The notes under the pieces were generated by a model. The model saw only the letters and a list, made by a program, of their open reading frames with translations, had not been told where the DNA came from and did not search any database. Shown here in pieces: positions 17,172 to 26,574 of a DNA stretch of 64,000 bases. A program made the position numbers and the translations under genes. Within the stretch, counting starts at the first letter, position 1. The number at the start of each line of letters is the position of its first letter. Source of the stretch: an uncultured Pelagibacteraceae bacterium (GTDB lineage Bacteria > Pseudomonadota > Alphaproteobacteria > Pelagibacterales > Pelagibacteraceae); assembly GCA_902561765.1 (NCBI GenBank), contig CACEQR010000008.1:1-64000 (forward strand), read 5' to 3'.

Positions 17172-19511
17172 ATGCAAACTAGTTTAGCAATCAAAGAACC
17201 TGGTTTAAATGTTCTACCACCTGGAGTTGAAAGATATATTGTCAACGCTGGTGGAATTACTGGAATACAAATTTTTCCTGATGACGAAATTCAAATAATT
17301 AATAATGAGGGAAATCAAATTTGCGAAATAAATTCTTTTGATAAAAACGGTAAATCAGAACTAAACCTTTTAAATTTAAAAGAAGATAAAAATTCTTCTG
17401 AAATTAAAAAAATTCTTTTTAAAAAAGAAGAAAGCTCCATGCAGGCTTTACTTCAATTAAGCAAAAGAAATTTGAAAATTGAAAAAGCTAAGTCAGCAAT
17501 TTTATTTGACAAAAATACCAAAGCTGGTGAAAAAATAATTTTAAAATCTAAAGATAAATGTTATTGCATATTTGCTGCACCTGCAGATGACATGCTTGTT
17601 CATGATCAAAATCCACCATCAGATTTAACTATAATAATTAAAAGAGCTAAAATTATAAACAATGATAAAGAATTTTCATTAATACCAGACCCAATTTATG
17701 ATCCTGATCATGAAGTAAATATTGATAGGAAAACTGCAAATGGCTATCAAGTCAAGGCTGGTGATTACATTCAAATTATAACCCCAACTGGAAGACAGTG
17801 CTCAGACTTTGTAGCATATGATACAGCCAAATTAGAAAAAGGTTTGGAGAGAGGTCTTGATTGGCAAACAACTAGAACTTTTATGGGTCACACTTTTCCT
17901 GGTCCAGGCTTATATTCAAAATTTTATGACACTGATCATGAACCTTTAATTGAAGTGATAAGAGATACTGTTGGTATACATGACACATTCAACTTAGCGT
18001 GTACTTCAAAGTACTACGAAGACTCAGGATATTTTGGGCATGCAAATTGTTCTGACAATTTAAATGATTCTATGGAAAAATATGGAGTAGAGAAAAAAAA
18101 AGGTTGGCAAGCAATAAATCTTTTTTTTAACACATCTGCTGGAGGTCTAAATTCAGTAACCTCAGACGAGTCTTATGCAAGACCAGGTGATTATGTAATT
18201 TTTAAAGCGTTAAAAGATTTAACCTGTGGAACAACTGCTTGTCCTAGTGATATTGATAGCTGTAATGGATGGAACCCTACTGATATTTTTGTTAGAACTT
18301 ATGAAAAAAGTAAAGAATTTACAAAATCTTATGGATTTAGAATGAAAACAGACTCAGAGAACAAACTTACAAGGAACACAGGATTTTATGAAAGGACTTC
18401 AAAACTAACTAGAAACTTTGTTGATGCTAGAGGTTTTTGGTTGCCAAATGATTATACGAAACACGGAGTTATAAACGAGTATAATGCTTGTAGAGAAAAA
18501 GCTGTTTTAATTGATTTATCATCTTTAAGAAAATTTGAAATTTTAGGTCCTGATGCTGAAGAATTAATGAATTATACTTTAACTCGAAATGTTAAAAAAC
18601 TTTCAGTAGGCCAAATTGTATATTCAGCAATGTGCTATGAAAATGGCACCATGTTTGATGATGGTACTTTATTAAAACTTAGTGATCACGGTTTTAGATG
18701 GGTTTGTGGTGACGAATATGGTGGAGAGTGGTTAAAAGAACAAGCAAAGAAGAAAAATTATAAAGTTCATATAAAAAATTCGACAGACCAAATAAATAAT
18801 CTTTCTTTACAAGGTCCAAAAAGCAGAAAAATTTTAGAAAAAATAATTTTTACACCTCCCACACAGCCTTCTATATCTGAATTAGAATGGTTTAGATTTA
18901 CAATTTGCAGATTAGAAGAATTAAATGGAATACCATTAATTGTTTCACGGACTGGTTATACTGGTGAACTTGGTTTTGAAATTTGGTGTCACCCAAGCAA
19001 TGCACCAACTGTTTGGGATAAAGTAATGGAGGCAGGTAAAGACGAAGGTTTGATACCTGCTGGTTTTGCTGCTTTGGATCTTTTAAGAATTGAAGCTGGA
19101 TTAATACTATTTGGTAATGAATTTGATGGACAACAAGATCCCTTTGAAGCAGGGATTGGTTTTTCTGTACCTTTAAAATCTAAAACTGAAGATTTTATAG
19201 GTAGAGAAAATCTTATTAAGAGAAAAGAAAACCCTCAAAAAAAATTAGTTGGTTTAGAATTGATTGGTAAAGAACAAGCAAACCACGGAGATTGTGTACA
19301 TATTGGAAGATCTCAAGTTGGAGTAATTACAAGTGGGTGTATTTCACCAACATTAAATAAAAATATTGCTTTATGCAGAATAGATGTAGGTCATTCAGAA
19401 ATAGGAAATGATGTTGAAATTGGAAAAATAGATGGTCATCAAAAAAGGATTCCAGCTAAAATTGTAGGATTTCCTCATTACGATCCTAAGAAAACAAAAG
19501 TAAGATCATAA
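17172..19511 (+). CDS. tdm: Trimethylamine N-oxide demethylase
   Basis: 779 residues with the two-part architecture of Tdm: an N-terminal ~380-residue DUF1989-type domain that splits TMAO into dimethylamine and formaldehyde, and a C-terminal GcvT-like tetrahydrofolate domain (about 385-779) that can trap the formaldehyde. Candidate zinc cysteines are Cys277 and the pair in TCGTTACPSD (Cys352, Cys357). The GcvT part shows GNEFDGQQDPFEAGIGF and SRTGYTGELGFE. A cytosolic enzyme. It is divergent from tmoX and its stop overlaps the next start by one base, coupling it to the MarR-like protein. Full length, no damage seen. Confidence 0.93.
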   Translation: MQTSLAIKEPGLNVLPPGVERYIVNAGGITGIQIFPDDEIQIINNEGNQICEINSFDKNGKSELNLLNLKEDKNSSEIKKILFKKEESSMQALLQLSKRNLKIEKAKSAILFDKNTKAGEKIILKSKDKCYCIFAAPADDMLVHDQNPPSDLTIIIKRAKIINNDKEFSLIPDPIYDPDHEVNIDRKTANGYQVKAGDYIQIITPTGRQCSDFVAYDTAKLEKGLERGLDWQTTRTFMGHTFPGPGLYSKFYDTDHEPLIEVIRDTVGIHDTFNLACTSKYYEDSGYFGHANCSDNLNDSMEKYGVEKKKGWQAINLFFNTSAGGLNSVTSDESYARPGDYVIFKALKDLTCGTTACPSDIDSCNGWNPTDIFVRTYEKSKEFTKSYGFRMKTDSENKLTRNTGFYERTSKLTRNFVDARGFWLPNDYTKHGVINEYNACREKAVLIDLSSLRKFEILGPDAEELMNYTLTRNVKKLSVGQIVYSAMCYENGTMFDDGTLLKLSDHGFRWVCGDEYGGEWLKEQAKKKNYKVHIKNSTDQINNLSLQGPKSRKILEKIIFTPPTQPSISELEWFRFTICRLEELNGIPLIVSRTGYTGELGFEIWCHPSNAPTVWDKVMEAGKDEGLIPAGFAALDLLRIEAGLILFGNEFDGQQDPFEAGIGFSVPLKSKTEDFIGRENLIKRKENPQKKLVGLELIGKEQANHGDCVHIGRSQVGVITSGCISPTLNKNIALCRIDVGHSEIGNDVEIGKIDGHQKRIPAKIVGFPHYDPKKTKVRS

Positions 19512-19861
19512 TGCCCAAATCAACTAAAGATCTATTAGAATTTTGGGAAGATCAAATGAAACTTTCTCATACTTCCAGTAACTACTTTTTTAGAAAATCA
19601 CCCTCCCACTACCATATGATGCTGCTTGTAATGTCTGCGTATAAATATAAACAAAATTTATCTGTAGAAGAATTAAAAACAAAATTATTTAAAACTTCAC
19701 GACCAAAATCTGCTTTAATTATTAATGAGGCATGTGAAAAAGGATTTTTTTATTTAGAGAAAACTTCAGAGGATCAAAGGAAAAAACATATTAAACCAAG
19801 CGCCTCATTTATTGAGGAATTTAACGATTATTTGTCCACTCTTAAAAATTTAAGTTTTTAA
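19511..19861 (+). CDS. Small winged-helix, MarR-like protein; candidate regulator of TMAO genes
   Basis: 116 residues. The middle and end resemble a short MarR-type winged helix: an HYHMMLLVMSAYKYKQNLSVEELK helix-turn region, a recognition-helix-like segment KTSRPKSALIINEACEKG, then a wing with TSEDQRKKHIKPSASF. It would be a DNA-binding dimer. Its ATG overlaps the tdm stop (TAATG), so it is translated with tdm and may control the tmoX/tdm divergent region. Regulators are scarce in this kind of genome. The family assignment is by eye from a short divergent sequence, so it stays a hypothesis. Confidence 0.55.
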   Translation: MPKSTKDLLEFWEDQMKLSHTSSNYFFRKSPSHYHMMLLVMSAYKYKQNLSVEELKTKLFKTSRPKSALIINEACEKGFFYLEKTSEDQRKKHIKPSASFIEEFNDYLSTLKNLSF

Positions 19862-19958
19862 TAATTTGTAAATTTAAGGTTGTATAATTTTTTATTTCTA
19901 AATTTTATATATAAAAAAAATTATATATTTAACCTCTACCAAAAAATAATGTTTTGGA

Positions 19959-21284
19959 ATGTCATTACCGACAAAAGCAAAAGTAGTAATAGTTGGTGGA
20001 GGAATTCACGGACTAAGTACTGCTTGGAAATTATCTGAAACGTATAAAAATCCAGGTGATATTGTAGTCTTAGAAAAAAAAGATACTGCAGCGGGTGCAA
20101 GTGGTATTGCTTGTGGAGTTGTAAGAAATAATTATTTTCAACCTGCCATGAGAGAATTAATGGCTCATTCAGTCTCAGTTTGGGAGAGTGATCCTAAAGC
20201 TTTTAAATATAATGCAGTAGGTTATTTACAGATTTCTCCAGAAGTAATGCACGCAGATGTCGCTACAATTTATGAACAGCAAAAAGCAATTGGTTATGAC
20301 TCAGAATTTATAGAAGGCGAAAAAGATTGCATGAACTATATGAAGGGTATGTTTGATGATTGGCAGGCAAAAGGTATAACTTCTGTTCTTCATGAAAAAA
20401 AAGGTGGATATGCATTTAATAAAGACTCAATTAAAGCACTTGAAAATAAATCTACCTCAAATGGTGTTGAAGTCATCAAAGGTATTAAGGTAACAGGTTT
20501 TAAAAGAGGAAGTAACAGTAAAGCTGTAACTGGGGTTGAAACAGACAAAGGAACTATTGAATGCGAACAAGTAGTTGTAGGTGCAGGTCCTTGGGCAAGA
20601 GATTTTTGGAATATGCTAGAACTACCAAAAACTGCTCACATTAAAGGTAAAGATGGCAAGATGCATGAAACTGACATGTGGAAATATTGGATGCTTCAAG
20701 AAGGCGTAATTGGTGTCGAAGCTGATTTTTTAAAAATGAATAACGGTGAACAGCCACCAGTAATTCATGTTGATTCAACAGCTCCTTTATATTCAGACAA
20801 AACTAAAAAATTAATTACAGATAAAATTTGGGGAATATATTACAAACCTGATATTGACGGTCTTGGTGTACAGGGTGGAACATCACCTTACATTGTAGAT
20901 AAACATTTTGACGAAGTGAATGTTGATCCTTACGGAATAGAGTCACCTGAATATCAAACAACTGAAGCTTTTAATGATATGTGGTGTTCAGCTTTAGCTC
21001 ACTGTCAAAAAAGGTTTGAGGGAAAATCAGATTTATATAGAAAAGGACCTTCGGGTGGTCTTGGATGTATGACACCAGACTCATTCCCAATATTTGATAG
21101 ATTTTTAGAAAACGTTTACATGATTGCAGACTCTAACCATGGTTACAAAATGATTGGAGTTGGAGAACTAGTTGCAAAAGAAATTCTTGGAACAGAAAGT
21201 GATTTATTAAAACCTTTTAGATTCAACCGTTACGAGAAAGGGGAATTACACCCAACATCTAATAGTCCGTTTCCTTGGAGCTAA
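19959..21284 (+). CDS. FAD-dependent amine dehydrogenase/oxidase, MgdA/SoxB-like
   Basis: 441 residues, DAO/glycine-oxidase family. FAD-binding GGGIHG at 13-18 within VVIVGGGIHGLSTAWKLSE, an ASGIACGVVRNNYFQP covalent-flavin-type region, and the C-terminal MIADSNHGYKMIGVGELVAKEIL motif shared with sarcosine oxidase beta. It is a good candidate for the catalytic subunit of N-methylglutamate dehydrogenase, which returns glutamate and a C1 unit. The usual small and large partner subunits (MgdB, MgdC, MgdD) are not next to it. It starts the plus-strand run that continues with the GS-like ligase and mgsABC. Sarcosine or another N-methyl amino acid is an alternative substrate. Confidence 0.7.
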   Translation: MSLPTKAKVVIVGGGIHGLSTAWKLSETYKNPGDIVVLEKKDTAAGASGIACGVVRNNYFQPAMRELMAHSVSVWESDPKAFKYNAVGYLQISPEVMHADVATIYEQQKAIGYDSEFIEGEKDCMNYMKGMFDDWQAKGITSVLHEKKGGYAFNKDSIKALENKSTSNGVEVIKGIKVTGFKRGSNSKAVTGVETDKGTIECEQVVVGAGPWARDFWNMLELPKTAHIKGKDGKMHETDMWKYWMLQEGVIGVEADFLKMNNGEQPPVIHVDSTAPLYSDKTKKLITDKIWGIYYKPDIDGLGVQGGTSPYIVDKHFDEVNVDPYGIESPEYQTTEAFNDMWCSALAHCQKRFEGKSDLYRKGPSGGLGCMTPDSFPIFDRFLENVYMIADSNHGYKMIGVGELVAKEILGTESDLLKPFRFNRYEKGELHPTSNSPFPWS

Positions 21285-21351
21285 TTTATCTAAGTAGACA
21301 GATGTTTTATTTTCAGTTAACTTTTTGGTCTAAAAATTCTTAAGGGGGAAT

Positions 21352-22821
21352 ATGACTGATCTAGAAAAGCATGTTAATCAACCAGGCAGAGCCAAACTGG
21401 TTAAACAAGTAAGAGCGAAAATAAACGAACTTAAAATTGATTATATTTTTTTTCAATTCATATCAGTAACAGGAAGAGTTGTCGGTAAAGGAATTCCTGC
21501 AGATCATTGGGAAAGAACTTGTGAAAAAGGATTTCAATTAGTTTATGGAGCAACTGCAAATTTATTTTTAGATCGTCACAATAACTATATTGGATATGGT
21601 CCTGAAGCAAAAGAACTTGTTGGTATTCCAGATCCAGAGACTTTTTGTCAATTACCTTGGGATAAAAAAGTGGCTCGTGTATTTGTTACTTGTTTTAGAA
21701 ACAGAGAAGAAAGAGAAAATCCAGGTGGACATCTTACATCTGATTGCAGAGGAAATTTAAGAATTATAGCTAAAGAATTTAAGAAAAAACATGGTTACCA
21801 ACTTAGAGTAGGAACAGAGCCAGAGATGATGTGGTTAACTAGAAATGAAGATGGAACTCCAACAGGAAAAGGTTTCTCTAAACCCTATTGTTATCACATA
21901 GATCAATTTGAATCTTTAAGGCCTGTATTTATGAGAGTTATGGAGTACGCGAGAGCTATGGGATTTGACATGATACAAGGTGATCATGAGGATGCACCAG
22001 GACAATTAGAATTAAACTGGACTTATGATGATGTTTTAAGAAATGCAGACAGATTATCTACTTATAGACAAATTTGTGCGCAGGTTGCGAGAGAGTTTAA
22101 TTTGATTGCTTGCTTTATGACTAAACCGTTTATGGGAGTTTCTGCAAGTGGTTGTCATACAAATATGTCTTTATGGACTGGTGGAAAAGATAAAGTAAAT
22201 AAACTAGGCCATAAATCTTTACCAGGTATGGATGAAGTGTTTACTTATGTTGAGGGTGGAACAAATACTTTTATGCCTGATACAAAAGATGTTCAACTAC
22301 CAGGTAAAATTGGATTAAAATCAATAGGTGGTGTAATGAAACACCTTCCAGCTTTAACTGCTATTGGATCATCCACTGTAAATTCTTATAGAAGATTATG
22401 GGACCAAGGTTTCTGGGCACCAGTTTATGCTGACTGGGGATATCAAAATAGAACTTGTGGTCTAAGAGTTTCAGCTCCAGGAAGATTTGAGTATAGATCA
22501 GTAGACTCAATGCATAACCCTTACTTAATGGGAGCGGGTCTATTAAAAGCTTTTGATGATGGAATTAAAAATAATATTGACCCTGGAAAACCAGAGTCTA
22601 GAAATATCTATGAAGCTCAGAAAGCTGGAAAAAATGTTAAAAAATTACCTTTGAGTCTTGGTGAAGCATTAGATCGTTTAGCTGAAGATAAGGTTATACA
22701 ATCAGCAATGCCAGATGAGATGTATAAAATATTTCATTGGTATAAAAATGATGAGTGGGAAAGATTTTTGGGTGCAACAACTCAATGGGATCTTGATACG
22801 TATCTGGATTGCTTACCATAA
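21352..22821 (+). CDS. Glutamine-synthetase-family gamma-glutamyl ligase (paralogue of GmaS)
   Basis: 489 residues of the glutamine synthetase fold: metal-binding GTEPEMMWL and GDHEDAPGQLELNW, ATP/glutamate loop FMTKPFMGVSASGCHTNMSLW, and NSYRRLW, NRTCGLRVSAPGRFEYR-SVDS near the C terminus. It is not a standard GlnA. It is about 45 residues longer than the GmaS-like protein at 28440-29765 and clearly diverged from it. Such ligases join glutamate to ammonia or an amine. Lying between the FAD dehydrogenase and mgsABC, it probably makes a gamma-glutamylamide that the synthase uses. The ribosome site AAGGGGG is strong. Confidence 0.82.
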   Translation: MTDLEKHVNQPGRAKLVKQVRAKINELKIDYIFFQFISVTGRVVGKGIPADHWERTCEKGFQLVYGATANLFLDRHNNYIGYGPEAKELVGIPDPETFCQLPWDKKVARVFVTCFRNREERENPGGHLTSDCRGNLRIIAKEFKKKHGYQLRVGTEPEMMWLTRNEDGTPTGKGFSKPYCYHIDQFESLRPVFMRVMEYARAMGFDMIQGDHEDAPGQLELNWTYDDVLRNADRLSTYRQICAQVAREFNLIACFMTKPFMGVSASGCHTNMSLWTGGKDKVNKLGHKSLPGMDEVFTYVEGGTNTFMPDTKDVQLPGKIGLKSIGGVMKHLPALTAIGSSTVNSYRRLWDQGFWAPVYADWGYQNRTCGLRVSAPGRFEYRSVDSMHNPYLMGAGLLKAFDDGIKNNIDPGKPESRNIYEAQKAGKNVKKLPLSLGEALDRLAEDKVIQSAMPDEMYKIFHWYKNDEWERFLGATTQWDLDTYLDCLP

Positions 22822-22849
22822 GGAAAAACTATAGGAGAGAGAAAAAACA

Positions 22850-23794
22850 ATGTGCGGAATTGCGGGACTAATTCATAGAGGAAAATCCTCAAACGTTGGT
22901 CAAGAACTTCAAGGAATGCTTCAGGCATTAAAGCATAGAGGTGAAGATTCTACTGGTTATGCTCTTTATGGAGATACAGATGGTCAAAACTTTATTATGC
23001 GATTTAAGGTTGGTGAAAATGTTGGTGAAGGTAGTTCATCAGTAATGGAAGATGTATCAGTTTATGATGAAAGAAAAAAAATTGTTGATAGTTATCTTTC
23101 TCAAATGGGAGCAAAGATTGTTAAAGAGGAAAGAATACTGCCCTATTCACTAAGATATGAAATTGACTATGATAAAGGAGATTTGCTTGAATTTTCACAA
23201 AAAATAGAGAGCATTCCTGGAGTTGAAATCCTATCAATGGGAAAATCCCTAGAAGTTATTAAAGATTTAGGTAACGCAAAAACTGTTTGTGATAGATACA
23301 ATCTAGGAGATCTTGTTGGTACTCACGCAATTGGACATGCTAGAATGGCAACAGAGTCTGGCGTAGACATTAAATCTGCTCACCCATTTTGGGGCTACCC
23401 TTTTAGCGATGTTTCCGTTGTGCATAATGGTCAATTAACTAACTATTGGAATAATAGAAGAATTTTAGAAAACAAAGGAATGAGATTTATGTCGGAGTGT
23501 GACTCTGAATTGATTGCAGTATACTTAGCAGAAAAAATGAGAAATGGAGCTACACTTGAAGAGGGTATGAAAGATAGTTTATCTGGACTTGACGGAGTAT
23601 TCACTTACTTTGTTGCAACAAAAAATTCACTTGGGATGGCTAAAGACACTATGGCAGCAAAACCATTAGTTTTATATGAGTCAGATGATTTAGTTGCAAT
23701 GGGATCAGAAGAAATAGCAATCAGATCTGTACTTCCTCAAGAAATTGATACTTATGATCCATTTGATGGAGAGGTTAAAGTATGGCAAATTTAA
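22850..23794 (+). CDS. mgsA: N-methylglutamate synthase subunit A (class II glutamine amidotransferase)
   Basis: 314 residues starting MCGIAGLIHRG, so Cys2 becomes the N-terminal nucleophile of a class II (Ntn) amidotransferase domain; HARMATES and HNGQLTNYW are further active-site blocks. In N-methylglutamate synthase this subunit releases the amine (methylamine from gamma-glutamylmethylamide, or ammonia) for transfer to 2-oxoglutarate. It is followed by the GXGXG and FMN subunits, which together correspond to a split glutamate synthase. A GlxB-type protein of unknown function would look similar; the gmaS context supports MgsA. Overlaps mgsB by 13 bases. Confidence 0.85.
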   Translation: MCGIAGLIHRGKSSNVGQELQGMLQALKHRGEDSTGYALYGDTDGQNFIMRFKVGENVGEGSSSVMEDVSVYDERKKIVDSYLSQMGAKIVKEERILPYSLRYEIDYDKGDLLEFSQKIESIPGVEILSMGKSLEVIKDLGNAKTVCDRYNLGDLVGTHAIGHARMATESGVDIKSAHPFWGYPFSDVSVVHNGQLTNYWNNRRILENKGMRFMSECDSELIAVYLAEKMRNGATLEEGMKDSLSGLDGVFTYFVATKNSLGMAKDTMAAKPLVLYESDDLVAMGSEEIAIRSVLPQEIDTYDPFDGEVKVWQI

Positions 23795-24636
23795 AAACAA
23801 CTGAGAAAAAAACAAAAGCTCAATCAATGGGACTTCATACTGAAGTTCTTACAGGAAAAACACAACAAAAGTTTTTTAATCCAGATGAAGCAGAAAACTT
23901 TTATTATTGGGGAACTTATGATGTAGATTTTAATAAAAGAACCGAGCTTGATGTAAATGATATGGATTGCAAAGAAGCAAATAAAAAAATTGATGAATTG
24001 ATGAGTCAGGGTTATGGAACAATTGTAATAAAAAATCCTCAAGGAAAACATAGTCTAGGTGTTGGAATTTTGAATAAATTAAACCTAATATTTGAGGGGA
24101 GTTTGGGTTATTTTGGAGTTGGTTCTATAGATGGTCCTACGGTAAGAGTTAATGGAAGAGTTGGATGGTCATGTGCAGAAAATATGATGGCTGGAAAAGT
24201 TGTAATAGAAAAAAATGCAGGATCGTGTTTTGGAGCAGCAGTAAGAGGTGGAGATTTAATTTGCAAAGGAAGTGTTGGTGCAAGAACAGGTATTGACCAA
24301 AAAGGTGGCACAATAATAATTGGTGGTGATGCTGGCGCTTTTACTGGATTTATGATGCAAAGAGGAAGAATAGTAGTTTTAGGCAATGTAGGTATAAACC
24401 TTGGAGACTCTATGTATGATGGAACAATCTATGTTGGGGGAAAAATTGGATCATATGGAAGTGATGCGATTGAGTCACCTATGACAAAAAGTGATATAGA
24501 TTGGTTAAAAAGAAAACTTAAAGTAGCCGAAATTGGTGAAGATTTTAATGTTTCTGAGATGACTAAGGTCGTTGCGGGTAAAAAACTTTGGAACTATGAC
24601 GCTTTAGAACCAACTGAGAAAAAAGGAGCTATATAA
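23782..24636 (+). CDS. mgsB: N-methylglutamate synthase subunit B (GXGXG domain)
   Basis: 284 residues, matching the C-terminal GXGXG right-handed beta-helix of glutamate synthase large subunit as a separate protein. Repeated glycine motifs are visible: GSLGYFGVGSIDG, GRVGWSCAENMMAG, GGDLICKGSVGARTG, GGTIIIGGDAGAFTG, GRIVVLGNVGINLGDSMYDG. It has a structural role linking amidotransferase and FMN domains. Start ATG lies inside the end of mgsA, and its stop overlaps the mgsC start by one base with AAGGAG upstream. Confidence 0.87.
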   Translation: MANLKTTEKKTKAQSMGLHTEVLTGKTQQKFFNPDEAENFYYWGTYDVDFNKRTELDVNDMDCKEANKKIDELMSQGYGTIVIKNPQGKHSLGVGILNKLNLIFEGSLGYFGVGSIDGPTVRVNGRVGWSCAENMMAGKVVIEKNAGSCFGAAVRGGDLICKGSVGARTGIDQKGGTIIIGGDAGAFTGFMMQRGRIVVLGNVGINLGDSMYDGTIYVGGKIGSYGSDAIESPMTKSDIDWLKRKLKVAEIGEDFNVSEMTKVVAGKKLWNYDALEPTEKKGAI

Positions 24637-26030
24637 TGTCAAAAAAGAAAAATGGAAAAACAAACGGTCATTCTAATGGCAATGGTCAAAGTGAATTTTC
24701 AAAAAGAAATAAAAGTTTATTAGGTTATAATTCAATATTTACTCCAGAGGTAATAGACGACATACATATAAAAGCGCAACTAGGTAGATACAGAATGCGT
24801 GGTATGGCGCTAATGAAAAAAATTCCTACATTTGATGATCTAGTATTTTTACCTGGTACACTTACAAGATTTGTAATCGAGGGTTACAGAGAAAAATGTG
24901 AAACTAAAACTGTTATAGGACCAAGATGTGAAAATCCAGTTGAACTTGACATTCCAGTTTACATCACGGGTATGAGTTTTGGAGCTTTATCTTATGAAGC
25001 TAAGACTGCATTAGCTAGAGGTGCTACAATGGCAGGAAGTGCAACATGCTCTGGTGAAGGTGGAATGATCCCAGATGAAAGAAGATATTCTGAAAAATGG
25101 TATTACCAATGTATACAATCAAGATATGGTTTTAATCCACATCATGCGCAACTGGCAGATGGAATAGAAGTATTTATTGGACAAGGTCAAAAAGTTGGAA
25201 TGGGTGGCCACTTAATGGGTCAAAAAGTTACTGACCAAGTAGCAGAAATGAGATCATTACCTGCTGGTATTGACCAAAGATCTCCAGCAAGACACCCTGA
25301 CTGGTTAGGTCCGGATGATTTAGCATTAAAAGTTCAAGAACTAAGAGAACTAACAAAAAATAAAGTTCCAATTCAATTGAAACTTGGCGCTGCAAAGGTT
25401 TATGATGATGTTCGTATGGCAGCAAAATGTGATCCTGATTCAATTTATTTAGATGGTATGGAAGGATCAACAGGTGCAGGCCCTCACATAGCTGCAGCTA
25501 ACACAGGAATTCCAGGGATAGCCGCAATTAGAGAAGCAAGAAGAGCAATCGATGATGTTGGTAAAACTGGAAAAGTAACTCTAATATATGCTGGTGGAGT
25601 AAGAGATGGCGCTGATATGGCTAAGGCATTAGCATTAGGTGCGGATGCAATTGCGATAGGAACAGGAGCAATGATAGCTTTGAATTGTAATAAAGAAATT
25701 CCTGAGTCAAATTTTGAAAAAGAAATGGGTGTTCCAGCAGGTCACTGTTATCACTGTCACACAGGACGTTGTCCAGTTGGTGTTGCAACACAAGATCCTA
25801 AACTTAGAAAAAGATTAAATCCTGATGATGCAGCTCTAAGAGTTTATAATTACCTACATACAATGACTTTAGAGGCTCAATTATTAGCTAGAGCATGTGG
25901 TAAAACTAATATTCATTCATTAGAACCTGAGGATTTAGCAGCTTTAACAATGGAAGCTTCTGCTTTGGCAAAGGTCCCGCTTTCTGGAACAAATCATACA
26001 GTTGGAGTCGACGATTTTCATAAAATATAA
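24636..26030 (+). CDS. mgsC: N-methylglutamate synthase subunit C (glutamate-synthase FMN domain)
   Basis: 464 residues of glutamate-synthase FMN-domain type, following a low-complexity Lys/Asn/Gly-rich N terminus (about 1-25). Landmarks: ITGMSFGALSYEAKTALARGA, GEGGMIPDER, QLKLGAAKVYDDVRMAAKCDPDSIYLDGMEGSTGAGP, and a cysteine cluster (Cys371, Cys374, Cys379 in the segment before PVGVATQDP) that probably holds a 3Fe-4S cluster. It reduces the 2-imino intermediate formed from 2-oxoglutarate and the released amine. With mgsA and mgsB it forms one operon, each start overlapping the previous stop. Confidence 0.88.
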   Translation: MSKKKNGKTNGHSNGNGQSEFSKRNKSLLGYNSIFTPEVIDDIHIKAQLGRYRMRGMALMKKIPTFDDLVFLPGTLTRFVIEGYREKCETKTVIGPRCENPVELDIPVYITGMSFGALSYEAKTALARGATMAGSATCSGEGGMIPDERRYSEKWYYQCIQSRYGFNPHHAQLADGIEVFIGQGQKVGMGGHLMGQKVTDQVAEMRSLPAGIDQRSPARHPDWLGPDDLALKVQELRELTKNKVPIQLKLGAAKVYDDVRMAAKCDPDSIYLDGMEGSTGAGPHIAAANTGIPGIAAIREARRAIDDVGKTGKVTLIYAGGVRDGADMAKALALGADAIAIGTGAMIALNCNKEIPESNFEKEMGVPAGHCYHCHTGRCPVGVATQDPKLRKRLNPDDAALRVYNYLHTMTLEAQLLARACGKTNIHSLEPEDLAALTMEASALAKVPLSGTNHTVGVDDFHKI

Positions 26031-26032
26031 TT

Positions 26033-26440
26033 ATGGCAAAGAAAAAAAATAAAAAATCGAGTAAAAAAATATCTAAAGGTCAATTAGGTAAGAAAAAAGA
26101 GACTGCTAGAGAAAAAATGATAGGTCAAACAATTGGCTATCGTTATGATGTGAATTTACTTCCAGACTACTCGAGAATTACACCATTCTTAAAAAAATAT
26201 ATTGAAGCAATGGGATGGGATGATTTAAATTGGTTAGAAGATGTTCATATGGGTTATGAAGAAGATAGACCTGCTGTGTTTGATAGAAATGCAAATGGCT
26301 GGGTTACAATTCCAAAAAAAATTAAACTTCCAAATAATCAACAAGATAGAGATATGATTGCAAGGGAATTATTAGTAAAATTCCAAATGTCTCCAAATCA
26401 TCCGTTAGTAGATCTTAAAAAAGCTTATAGAAAATTCTAG
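26033..26440 (+). CDS. Conserved-looking protein of unknown function in the mgs operon
   Basis: 135 residues: a strongly basic tail (about 1-27, mostly Lys, Ser, Gly) followed by an acidic/aromatic globular part with MIGQTIGYRYDVNLLPDYSRITPFLKKY trimmed around residues 29-56 and EAMGWDDLNWLEDVHMGYEEDRPAVFDRN. No signal peptide and no membrane segment. I do not recognise a family. It starts 2 bases after the mgsC stop, so it is co-transcribed and probably translated with the synthase. It may be an accessory or assembly subunit of the enzyme. Confidence 0.7.
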   Translation: MAKKKNKKSSKKISKGQLGKKKETAREKMIGQTIGYRYDVNLLPDYSRITPFLKKYIEAMGWDDLNWLEDVHMGYEEDRPAVFDRNANGWVTIPKKIKLPNNQQDRDMIARELLVKFQMSPNHPLVDLKKAYRKF

Positions 26441-26574
26441 AATCACTAAAAATTTATATATACCAGAGGTTGTTCTCTTAAAAATAAATTGCATTTATCC
26501 TATGTAATTTAAGATTGATCATGTTGTGCCATTTATTAGTATTTCTCTAATTTGTTTAAACAATTGGAGGTTAA

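Noticed and set aside
21285-21351. Possible riboswitch upstream of the GS-like ligase
   Set aside because: Only 67 bases, with no glycine, SAM or glutamine riboswitch core that I could recognise.
26441-26574. Possible structured RNA or nitrogen-control site upstream of amtB
   Set aside because: I see a GTTTAAAC-centred palindrome and AT-rich DNA but no sigma-54 GG-N10-GC element and no strong hairpin.
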